From an uncultured Prevotella sp. (lineage in GTDB: Bacteria; Bacteroidota; Bacteroidia; Bacteroidales; Bacteroidaceae): a DNA stretch of 64,000 bases. Positions 16,691 through 24,937 of this stretch are shown here, piece by piece. The position numbers and the translations under genes were made by a program. The DNA lies in NCBI GenBank assembly GCA_946614435.1, contig CAMOGW010000009.1, positions 16,656 to 80,655 on the forward strand. The letters are read 5' to 3'. Each line of letters starts with the position of its first letter. The first letter of the stretch is position 1. The notes under the pieces are model-generated. The model saw nothing but the letters and a program-made list of their open reading frames with translations, searched no databases and was not told the origin of the DNA.

Positions 16691-17401
16691 TTAGTTGTGA
16701 ACCAGTGTGCCGATGTCCTCGCCTTGCATCACCTTCTTGAGGTTGCCCACGATGTCCATGTTGAAGACGTAGATGGGCAGGTTGTTGTCCTGGCACATGC
16801 AGATGGCGGTGAGGTCCATGACCTTTAGTCCGCGCGCGAGTACCTCCTTATAAGTAATAGCGTCAAACTTCGTTGCCGTGGGGTCCTTCTCGGGGTCGGC
16901 GGTATAGATGCCATCGACACGCGTACCCTTCAGCATCACGTCGGCCTCAATCTCGATGCCGCGCAGACTGCTGCCCGTATCGGTGGTGAAGTAGGGAGAA
17001 CCCGTACCTGCCGAGAAGATGCAGACATAGCCTGCCTCCATGGCCTCGATGGCCTTCCACTTGGTGTAGAACTCGCCGATGGGCTCCATGCGGATGGCCG
17101 TCAGCACCTTGTTCTTCACGCCGATGGCACCGAGTGCCGACGAGAGTGCGAGCGAGTTGATGACCGTGGCGCACATGCCCATCTGGTCGCCCTTCACGCG
17201 GTCGAAGCCTTTCTGGCTGCCGCTCAGTCCTCGGAAGATGTTGCCACCGCCAATCACGATGCCAATCTGTACTCCCATCTCGCTTACTTCTTTGATTTGC
17301 TGTGCATAGTCGCTCAGTCGTTCAGGGTCAATTCCGAAGCCCTGTTTGCCCATCAGGCTCTCGCCCGACAGCTTGAGTAGAATTCTCTTGAATCTTGCCA
17401 T
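16691..17401 (-). CDS. pyrH: UMP kinase
   Basis: RILLKLSGESLMG, GGGNIFRG, MKGTRVDGIYTADP-like. Confidence 0.95.
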   Translation of the reverse strand: MARFKRILLKLSGESLMGKQGFGIDPERLSDYAQQIKEVSEMGVQIGIVIGGGNIFRGLSGSQKGFDRVKGDQMGMCATVINSLALSSALGAIGVKNKVLTAIRMEPIGEFYTKWKAIEAMEAGYVCIFSAGTGSPYFTTDTGSSLRGIEIEADVMLKGTRVDGIYTADPEKDPTATKFDAITYKEVLARGLKVMDLTAICMCQDNNLPIYVFNMDIVGNLKKVMQGEDIGTLVHN

Positions 17402-17467
17402 GATATCTTTGTTGAATGATAAATGATTGTCGGAAAATGATGGATGGAAAGCGCTGCTTCGCCAGTT

Positions 17468-18223
17468 TCAGATGATGAAGGCCACCTCCTTGAAAGCGTA
17501 TCTTCGCTGTCTTCGGTCGCGGTCGCTGAGCACGAGTGTGCCGTCGTCCTCGACCGTGAGCAGCTCGGCCTCAAACGTCCCGTCTTTGTCGCGATAGGCG
17601 TGGAAGCCTCTGCTGCGGTAGAGTCGGCAGTTATATTCGCGATTCAGATGGTCATAGGTCGCAGCGGCGTTCTCCTGTAGCTCCTGACAGTAGTCCTGCA
17701 ATCGCCGACCGAATGCCTCTACCACTTCGCTGAGCAGCCCGTTCCGATCGGTCTCCTGTCCTGTGATCTGGAAGAGGGAAACGGGGTTGGGCGCATCGCT
17801 GAAGAATGCTTCCTGGTTGACGTTCAGCCCCACGCCGATGATGCTTTCGCGCAGCCGGTCGCCCGACAGGCGGTTCTCAATCAGGATGCCGCACAGCTTG
17901 CGGTCGTGCCAGTAGATGTCGTTGGGCCACTTGATGCTCAGTCCCTCGTCTATGTGTTTGGCGAGTGCATCGGTGATGGCGAGTGCGGTGATCATGGACA
18001 CGGCAAACTGTCGCCGGGCCAGGATGGCCGTAGGGTGGGCGAGAATGGAGAAGAGCAGATTTTGCCCTCGCAGACTTTCCCACCGGTTCGTTCCGCAGCC
18101 TCTGCCAGCCGTCTGATAGTCGGTTGCCACCACGATGTCGGCCTCTCGTTCGGCCTCGCTCAGGTCGCTCAGCCATCGGTTGGTCGAGTCGGTCTCGGTG
18201 ATATGTATGATCCGGAAATTCAT
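17468..18223 (-). CDS. birA: Biotin--[acetyl-CoA-carboxylase] ligase
   Basis: TDSTNRWL, DYQTAGRGCGTNRWES, SIKWPNDIYWHDRKLCGILIE. Confidence 0.93.
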   Translation of the reverse strand: MNFRIIHITETDSTNRWLSDLSEAEREADIVVATDYQTAGRGCGTNRWESLRGQNLLFSILAHPTAILARRQFAVSMITALAITDALAKHIDEGLSIKWPNDIYWHDRKLCGILIENRLSGDRLRESIIGVGLNVNQEAFFSDAPNPVSLFQITGQETDRNGLLSEVVEAFGRRLQDYCQELQENAAATYDHLNREYNCRLYRSRGFHAYRDKDGTFEAELLTVEDDGTLVLSDRDRRQRRYAFKEVAFII

Positions 18224-18314
18224 GTTCGAATGCAAATTTAGTCAAAAATATTGAATTAATTAGAAAAATTTTGTATTTTTGTGCCGTAATTGTGCAAACA
18301 ATATTTTTTAACCT

Positions 18315-20063
18315 ATGTCAATTTGGATTATTTTCAAGCTTCTGGGCTCACTCGCACTTCTCATGTTTGGTATGAAGTCGATGAGTGAAGCGCTTCAGAA
18401 GATGGCGGGTCCGCAACTGCGACACGTCTTGGGAGCCATGACCACCAATCGCTTTACGGGTATGCTCACTGGTATGCTTGTTACAGCCTCGGTGCAGTCT
18501 TCAACAGCAACAACGGTGATGACCGTCTCGTTTGTCAACGCCGGACTTCTCACACTGGCACAGGCCATATCGGTCATTATGGGTGCCAACATCGGAACCA
18601 CGCTCACGGCCTGGATTATGTCGGCTGGTATGTCGTTTGACATCACAAGTGCCGTCTATCCGGCCTTTTTTATGGGCATTATTCTCATCTATCAGAAGAA
18701 ATACCGCTACATAGGCGACTTCCTCTTCGGCTTGTCGTTCCTGTTGCTGGGTCTTGGCACGCTGCGTGCCACTGGTGCCGAGATGCACTTAGGTGAGAAT
18801 CAGGCTCTGCTCCATTTCTTCGCTTCGTTCGATCCCACGTCGTTTGTCACCACGCTCATATTCCTCTTGTTGGGCGGTGTGCTCACGTTCTGTGTGCAGT
18901 CGTCGGCAGCGGTGATGGCCATCACCATGATTCTCTGTTCGAGTGGTGCCCTGCCCATCTATCAGGGCATTGCGCTGGTGATGGGTGAGAACATAGGCAC
19001 TACCGTCACGTCGAACCTGGCCGCCATGTCGGCCAACACGCAGGCTCGCCGCGCCGCTCTGGCCCACATGTTCTTCAATGTGTTCGGCGTGATCTGGATT
19101 CTCTTCGTGTTCCGTCCCTTCATCGACATGGTGTGCGGATGGGTAGGCTACGATGTCGATATGGTGAAGGAGACCGCAGGCACCGCTGCCTTCCTGGCCA
19201 ATTCGGCTAAGCTGAGCTTTGTGCTGGCCGCCTTCCACACCACGTTCAACGTCTCGAACACGATGATTCTCATCTGGTTCATTCCGCAGATTGAGAAGTT
19301 CGTGTGCTGGGTGATCAAGCCGAAGCGCGTCGATGAGGAAGAGGACTTCCGTCTGCACTTCATTACGGCTGGCTTCATGAAGACCCCTGAGCTCTCAGTG
19401 CTCGAGGCTCAGAAGGAGATCTCGTCGTTCTCTGAGCGCATGCAGCGCATGTTCGGCATGGTGCAGGATTTGCTCAATCTCTCGTCGAGCTCGCAGAACA
19501 AGGACAAGAACAGCGAGCAGGAGTTCAACAAGCTCTTCACCCGTATCGAGAAATACGAGAGCATTTCCGACAACATGGAGCTTGAGATTGCGCAATATCT
19601 GGAGAGTGTCTCCGATGCCCATCTTTCCGACGACACCAAGGCCAAGATTCGTGCCATGCTGCGCGAGGTGAGCGAGCTGGAGTCGATTGGCGACTCGTGC
19701 TATAACATGGCACGCACCATCAATCGTAAGTATGCCGCCAAGCAAGACCACTTCATTGAGAAGCAGTACGACCATCTGCACCAGATGATGGGCCTGACCG
19801 ATCAGGCACTGACGCAGATGAACCAGCTGATGGGTGGCCGTAAGGAAGCTTACAATATCAATCGTACCTTCAACATTGAGAATGAAATCAACAACTACCG
19901 CAATCAGTTGAAGGCACAAAACATCATTGATGTCAACAATCACGAGTACACCTATGCCGAGGGTACCATTTACATTGATTTGGTGAATGAGTGCGAGAAG
20001 CTGGGCGACTACGTAGTGAATGTGGTTGAGGCCCGTATGGGTACGCGCCAACGTGAGGCCTGA
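18315..20063 (+). CDS. Na/Pi cotransporter family protein (PhoU-like C-terminus)
   Basis: Repeated TASVQSSTATTVMTVSFV and CVQSSAAVMAITM QSS motifs; helical C-terminal region. Confidence 0.93.
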   Translation: MSIWIIFKLLGSLALLMFGMKSMSEALQKMAGPQLRHVLGAMTTNRFTGMLTGMLVTASVQSSTATTVMTVSFVNAGLLTLAQAISVIMGANIGTTLTAWIMSAGMSFDITSAVYPAFFMGIILIYQKKYRYIGDFLFGLSFLLLGLGTLRATGAEMHLGENQALLHFFASFDPTSFVTTLIFLLLGGVLTFCVQSSAAVMAITMILCSSGALPIYQGIALVMGENIGTTVTSNLAAMSANTQARRAALAHMFFNVFGVIWILFVFRPFIDMVCGWVGYDVDMVKETAGTAAFLANSAKLSFVLAAFHTTFNVSNTMILIWFIPQIEKFVCWVIKPKRVDEEEDFRLHFITAGFMKTPELSVLEAQKEISSFSERMQRMFGMVQDLLNLSSSSQNKDKNSEQEFNKLFTRIEKYESISDNMELEIAQYLESVSDAHLSDDTKAKIRAMLREVSELESIGDSCYNMARTINRKYAAKQDHFIEKQYDHLHQMMGLTDQALTQMNQLMGGRKEAYNINRTFNIENEINNYRNQLKAQNIIDVNNHEYTYAEGTIYIDLVNECEKLGDYVVNVVEARMGTRQREA

Positions 20064-20942
20064 TTACCTCACGTCGGCTCCCCACATCATTTTTTCTCTC
20101 AAGGTGGTGAAGTAGCGCGTTCCGCTGCGCTTCACCACCTTTACCATATAGGGTGCCCGGGTGAGTCGGAGCGTGGTGCCTTCGGGCAGTTTGCCCGATC
20201 GCCCGTCGATGGCCACCAGGAACGTGTGGCTGCGGCTGCTCACGGTGAGTTCAATCTGGGCCGTGTCGGGCAGCACGATGGGGCGCACGTTGAGCGAGTG
20301 CGGGGCCACAGCCGTCATGAGCATCACGCCCGTGCGCGGCACGATGATGGGACCTCCGTTCGACAGCGAGTAGGCCGTTGAGCCCGTCGGGGTCGATACA
20401 ATCAGTCCGTCGGCCTGATAGGTGGTGAGATACTCGCCGTTGATGCTGGCCCGGATAGAGATCATTGAGGCCGAGTCGCGCTTCAGGATCGACACGTCGT
20501 TCAGTGCGCACTCATAGCCTTCGATGGGCTCGCCGTTGGTCTCCACATGAATCAGGGCGCGGTCCTCCACCGAGTAGTCGCCGCGATAGAGCGCGTCGAT
20601 GGTCTCGCCGATGGCATCGGCGCTCACGTCGGCCAGGAAGCCCAGCCGGCCCATGTTCACGCCGATGATGGGCGTCTGTTTCTGGCGCACGCGGCTGGCC
20701 GTCTTCAGCAGTGTTCCGTCGCCTCCCATCGAGACGGCAAAGTCGGCTTCGAAGTCGCAGCCGGTGAACGTCTCTGCCTTGTCGAGGTCGATGAGCTCGG
20801 CGCAGCGCAGGAAGTCGTAGTATTCCTCGTCGATGAGGATGCGCGCACCGTGCTGCCTGAGACTGCCGAGCAGCTCCTTGATGGCAGCCGACTTGTGCTG
20901 CTGATAGACGTTGCCGAAAAGTGCAAAGCTGAGTGGTTGCAT
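20064..20942 (-). CDS. nadK: NAD kinase
   Basis: SMGGDGTLL, NMGRLGFL, STPTGSTAYSLSNGGPI. Confidence 0.95.
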   Translation of the reverse strand: MQPLSFALFGNVYQQHKSAAIKELLGSLRQHGARILIDEEYYDFLRCAELIDLDKAETFTGCDFEADFAVSMGGDGTLLKTASRVRQKQTPIIGVNMGRLGFLADVSADAIGETIDALYRGDYSVEDRALIHVETNGEPIEGYECALNDVSILKRDSASMISIRASINGEYLTTYQADGLIVSTPTGSTAYSLSNGGPIIVPRTGVMLMTAVAPHSLNVRPIVLPDTAQIELTVSSRSHTFLVAIDGRSGKLPEGTTLRLTRAPYMVKVVKRSGTRYFTTLREKMMWGADVR

Positions 20943-20954
20943 AGTGATGTCGGT

Positions 20955-21272
20955 TCAGCAGTCTTGTTCCTCGAAGTCCAGGTCGGCCTCTACCACGAAG
21001 AACACCTCTTCGGGGTCGAACGGGCCGATGCCCTCTTCCTTCGCCTTGTTGCACACGAAGTCAGACACCGCCTCCATGTCGATGTCCACTTCGTCGCTGT
21101 CGCTCTCCAGCACGCCGCTCGTGTAGAAATAGGTGCCGATGGCGTCGGTCATGAAGAGCAGGTCGTCGTCGCTGTATTTCTGCTTCAGGTCGGTGGGCAG
21201 CTGCTCGCGAATGTATTTCAGCTCGCGGCGGTTCTCCTCCTCGTCCTTGAGAAGCTCTTCGTCGATAGTCAT
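20955..21272 (-). CDS. Acidic hypothetical protein
   Basis: 105 aa, tightly packed between nadK and trxA on the same strand. Confidence 0.7.
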   Translation of the reverse strand: MTIDEELLKDEEENRRELKYIREQLPTDLKQKYSDDDLLFMTDAIGTYFYTSGVLESDSDEVDIDMEAVSDFVCNKAKEEGIGPFDPEEVFFVVEADLDFEEQDC

Positions 21273-21287
21273 AGGGCTTGTGTGTGA

Positions 21288-21602
21288 TTAGAGCAGAGCC
21301 TCGAACTTCTCTTCGAACTTGGCCTTGGCCACGGCTCCCACGAGCCTATCGACTACCTCGCCGTTCTTGAAGAACAGGATGGTGGGAATGTTGCGAATGC
21401 CGAACTCGGCAGCCAGCTCGTCGCATTCCTCAACGTCGCACTTGCCCACTACGATCTTGCCGTCGTACTTCTCGGCCAGTTCCGAGATGATGGGAGCCAC
21501 CATGCGGCAGGGACCGCACCATGTTGCCCAGAAATCAACTACCAGTGGCAGATTGCCATTCTTCAAGCTTGCAAAGTTCTCGTTAGTGATTTTTACTTCC
21601 AT
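21288..21602 (-). CDS. trxA: Thioredoxin
   Basis: VVDFWATWCGPCRMVAPI. Confidence 0.96.
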   Translation of the reverse strand: MEVKITNENFASLKNGNLPLVVDFWATWCGPCRMVAPIISELAEKYDGKIVVGKCDVEECDELAAEFGIRNIPTILFFKNGEVVDRLVGAVAKAKFEEKFEALL

Positions 21603-21701
21603 TGTCGTAAAGTGTTTTGTTTGTGATTAAAAAAGATATGCAATAAGTCTGCAAATATACGAATATCTTTCCGAAAAGCTCGCTTTTTCAGAAAAAATAA
21701 C

Positions 21702-22694
21702 TTATTGTCCGCCCAGACGGTCGAAGTATTCTATCACGTCCTCCCACGTCTTGAACGTGTCGCTGCCATATTCCAGTAGCGTGGCCATCGTGTCGCCCTC
21801 CTGCCGGGCGCTGACGAGATAGTCGCCGTAGAGCAGGTCGCGCCGGTGCGTATAGACGGCGTGGTGCCAGGCCGGCACGTTGATGTATTCGTCGAGCCAC
21901 GCGGCGGCTGCAGGATTGTCGCCCACGAAGTACACCTGATAGCACTCAATGAGCCTCCGCACGGCCTTCTGGGCCGACGCTGCCGGCTTCACTTCGCCCT
22001 GCTTCGTAGGGCGACTCTCCATGAGCGTTTCCACACCTATATATATTATAGGGCGCTCGCGATGCTCCTGGCGGTCGTCTATCCACCTGATGACGGGCAG
22101 CACCGAGTGCATGAACGAGCGGTCGTCCATGCGGTGCTCGCCGTGGAAGCGTATGGCCTGCGTGTAGTGGGCCGCAAACGTGTCGTAGGTGTGAACCAGC
22201 GGATCCTCGTCGCCGAAGAGCCCGAACACGCGCCCCTGCTCGCCCTCGTCGTCGGCATGGGCAAAGTTCTGCTCCGTGATGAGCTGATACTCCTTCACCA
22301 GCGGCTTATCTACATAGAACTCCTGCACCCCGTCCTGTCTGGGCGAGAAGAACTGCTGCTTGCCCGTGAGCCCGTGGCTGTGCATGGTCTCGGCTATGCC
22401 GAAGGCCGGGTTGGTCACTATGCGGTCGTAGCCGTAGAGCATCTCGGCATACATGCCGCCCATCGACGTGCCCAGGATGAGCGACGGCTGTTCGCGCGCG
22501 CAGGTGTCCCTCAGCAGGCCGATAGCCTCTTCGGGGTGAATGGGCAGGTCGGGAGCCACCACGCGAGCGTTGGGCAATACCTGGCGCAGCCGGCTCACCG
22601 TGCCCGACTGTCCGCTCGAGCCGAAGCCGTGGACATAGAGCACCGTCTTGTCGGCCATCAGCTCTGGAAATTGTTTGATGTACTGGTTCTCCAT
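21702..22694 (-). CDS. YqiA-like alpha/beta hydrolase with additional C-terminal domain
   Basis: VLYVHGFGSSGQSGT, LILGTSMGGMYA; extra ~110 aa C-terminus starting IIYIGVETLMESRP. Confidence 0.8.
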   Translation of the reverse strand: MENQYIKQFPELMADKTVLYVHGFGSSGQSGTVSRLRQVLPNARVVAPDLPIHPEEAIGLLRDTCAREQPSLILGTSMGGMYAEMLYGYDRIVTNPAFGIAETMHSHGLTGKQQFFSPRQDGVQEFYVDKPLVKEYQLITEQNFAHADDEGEQGRVFGLFGDEDPLVHTYDTFAAHYTQAIRFHGEHRMDDRSFMHSVLPVIRWIDDRQEHRERPIIYIGVETLMESRPTKQGEVKPAASAQKAVRRLIECYQVYFVGDNPAAAAWLDEYINVPAWHHAVYTHRRDLLYGDYLVSARQEGDTMATLLEYGSDTFKTWEDVIEYFDRLGGQ

Positions 22695-22906
22695 GTGTGC
22701 AAAGATAACGCTTTTTCTGTCAAAATGTGCAAGGAAATGAATGAAAATGCAACATACTGTTAAAACAGATTAAAAATGAGCGTCAGATTGAATAGGAAGG
22801 CAGGAAAAAGCTTATCTTTGCTACAACTAAAAATCTACTGCACGTTCCGTCTGATTGCGACTTGACTTTATTTTTTCTATATTTCTAACTAAAACTCATT
22901 ACAACT

Positions 22907-23185
22907 ATGGCAAACGACAATTTCAGTAAGATTCAGCATTGCCTCGACGACTACATGGAGCAGCGGGGCAAGCAAGTGATTGACGACATGGAGGCCAACT
23001 CCGAACTGGCCCGTCAGGGACTGCTCGACGACGACCAGGAGTGGCCGGGCCGTCCGCTTCGCGAGCTGTTGGCTCGCCTGCGCGACAGCGATATGCTGCC
23101 CCGCAACGTCAAGCAAGTATTGGGAACCTGGAAAATCAAGCACTCACGTGCGCTACAGGTCCGACAGCAGATATTCCTCTTCTGA
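22907..23185 (+). CDS. Small conserved hypothetical protein
   Basis: 92 aa ORF with TATCTTTGC promoter upstream (~22805) and terminator downstream. Confidence 0.7.
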   Translation: MANDNFSKIQHCLDDYMEQRGKQVIDDMEANSELARQGLLDDDQEWPGRPLRELLARLRDSDMLPRNVKQVLGTWKIKHSRALQVRQQIFLF

Positions 23186-23199
23186 GACAAACCTTAATT

Positions 23200-23231
23200 C
23201 CCCTCCGAAACCCAGGAGGGGATTTTTTTTA
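23200..23231 (+). terminator. Rho-independent terminator
   Basis: CCCCTCC-gaaaccca-GGAGGGG-attttttttatt. Confidence 0.88.
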
Positions 23232-23358
23232 TTTTGGTTAAATAACACTAATTCGACGAAACTTTCTGCGTTTTTGTGAGTCATATCAGTAATTTTGCAC
23301 CGCACAAAGGCGTGCTCGCACGCTGATGCGGCAATATTGAGATTAACAAAAAACAGAA

Positions 23359-24219
23359 ATGAATATGAAAAAGAACATCCTTTTCTATGCGCTCGCTGCT
23401 GCACTCACACTGAGCAGCTGCGCCAGTAAGAAGGCACTCACCGAGTGCCAGAATGAGAATAAGTCGCTCACCACCTCACTACAGAACACACGTGAGGACC
23501 TGGCCGCCAAGAACGCCCGTCTGCAGAGCCTGGAAGAGCAGTTGGCCTCACAGAAAGCAGCCCTCGCCGCTCAGACAGCTACGCTCGCTGCGCTGCAGAG
23601 CTCGCTCGACAAGAGCCTGACCAATGCCTCGCAGAACAACATCTCTATTGAGAAACTGGTCGATCAGATCAACGAGTCCAACCAGTACATCCGTCACCTT
23701 GTGGAGGTGAAGTCGAAGAGCGACTCGCTCAACCTCGTGCTCCAGAACAACCTCACGCGCTCGCTCTCAAAGGAGGAGCTCAAGGAGGTTGACGTTCAGG
23801 TGCTCAAGGGCGTGGTCTATATCTCTCTGGCCGACAACATGCTCTATAAGAGCGGCTCCTACGAGATTAACGACCGTGCTGCCGAGACCCTGTCGAAGAT
23901 AGCCAAGATTATCACCGACTACAAGGACTACGACGTGCTCATTGAGGGCAACACCGACAATGTGCCTATCTCTAAGCAGAACATACGCAACAACTGGGAC
24001 CTCTCCTGCCTGCGTGCCTCGAGCGTGGTTCAGGCCCTGCAGACCAAGTATGGCGTTGACCCGAAGCGCCTCACCGCCGGCGGACGTGGCGAGTACAACC
24101 CCTTGGAGAGCAACGACACCGCACTGGGCAAGCAGCGCAACCGCCGCACCCAGATCATCATCACGCCGAAGCTCGACGAGTTCATGGAGCTCATCGGCAA
24201 GGCTCCTGAGACAGAGTAA
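23359..24219 (+). CDS. OmpA-family outer-membrane lipoprotein
   Basis: Lipobox LSSCASKK, coiled coil, OmpA C-domain VLIEGNTDNVPIS...NWDLSCLRASSV...LTAGGRGEYNP...NRRTQIIITPK. Confidence 0.92.
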   Translation: MNMKKNILFYALAAALTLSSCASKKALTECQNENKSLTTSLQNTREDLAAKNARLQSLEEQLASQKAALAAQTATLAALQSSLDKSLTNASQNNISIEKLVDQINESNQYIRHLVEVKSKSDSLNLVLQNNLTRSLSKEELKEVDVQVLKGVVYISLADNMLYKSGSYEINDRAAETLSKIAKIITDYKDYDVLIEGNTDNVPISKQNIRNNWDLSCLRASSVVQALQTKYGVDPKRLTAGGRGEYNPLESNDTALGKQRNRRTQIIITPKLDEFMELIGKAPETE

Positions 24220-24246
24220 TCAACCTATACCATAAACACAAGCGTT

Positions 24247-24290
24247 GAAGCCCGGATGGCACCGTTGAGTGCCGTCCGGGCTTCTTTTTT
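24247..24290 (+). terminator. Rho-independent terminator
   Basis: GAAGCCCGGATGGCA-ccgttgag-TGCCGTCCGGGCTTC-tttttt. Confidence 0.88.
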
Positions 24291-24341
24291 GTTTCGTGGG
24301 GCGACCTTGCCGCCGTCTCGGAGCTAAAAGGCCAAGGCATC

Positions 24342-24453
24342 GGGGTGATTTAGGCCATTTCAGCATAAGCAGCTGCAGCGGATTATATAATCGGCTATAG
24401 CGGACTATATAATCCGCTGCAGCTGCTTATACTCGTTCGGCCTGAATCGCTCC
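24342..24453. repeat. Long intergenic palindromic repeat, copy 1
   Basis: 25-bp perfect inner arms (24365-24389 with 24406-24430) plus 15-bp outer stem pairing with three G-U wobbles; related to copy at 53799. Confidence 0.85.
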
Positions 24454-24513
24454 TAAAATCATCGCGTTTTGCTCCCTGAAATGACTGTAATGGTTCTTAG
24501 ATTTCTAATTAGG

Positions 24514-24631
24514 AAAGAAATTACCATAATTATCATAATTTCTCCACAAATACATGTTTTTCTTCATCGGTGGAAAAGTTATACATCTTTAATCCTAATG
24601 GAGAAATTATGAGAATTATGCAAATTTCTTT
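24514..24631. repeat. Inverted repeat, 33-bp arms, ~52-nt spacer
   Basis: Left arm 24514-24546 and right arm 24599-24631 are reverse complements at 30 of 33 positions. Confidence 0.75.
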
Positions 24632-24826
24632 ACTACATCCTTTACCGCTCGCAAAGCGGCTTCATAATCGTATTAAACGTATTAAGCGTTAACAAAAAAA
24701 AAAACTGCAAATTTTTGTAACTAAAAGGTGCTTTTTTCCCCCTCAATACTCTTTTTCCTATCTTTGCAAAATGAAAGTCGTGAGACTTGACCTTTTAAAT
24801 TTATAAATTAATAATAGTAATTCAAA

Positions 24827-24880
24827 ATGAAGAATAGGATTACGTTCTTTTTACAGGTAATCAGATTGTTCAGGGTATAA
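24827..24880 (+). CDS. Candidate short leader peptide MKNRITFFLQVIRLFRV
   Basis: 17-codon ORF in the ~165-nt leader of the 1466-aa gene; below ORF-track cutoff. Confidence 0.3.
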   Translation: MKNRITFFLQVIRLFRV

Positions 24881-24937
24881 ACTTAAAACTAAAAAGAGAA
24901 AACTTTTACTAACACCAATATAATAGAAAAAACAATT

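Noticed and set aside
18789-19358. 189-aa minus-strand ORF opposite the Na/Pi cotransporter
   Set aside because: Antisense of a well-supported gene; composition is typical of a shadow ORF.
20512-21054. 180-aa minus-strand ORF overlapping nadK
   Set aside because: Arg/Pro-rich, GC-driven alternative frame of nadK and its neighbour.
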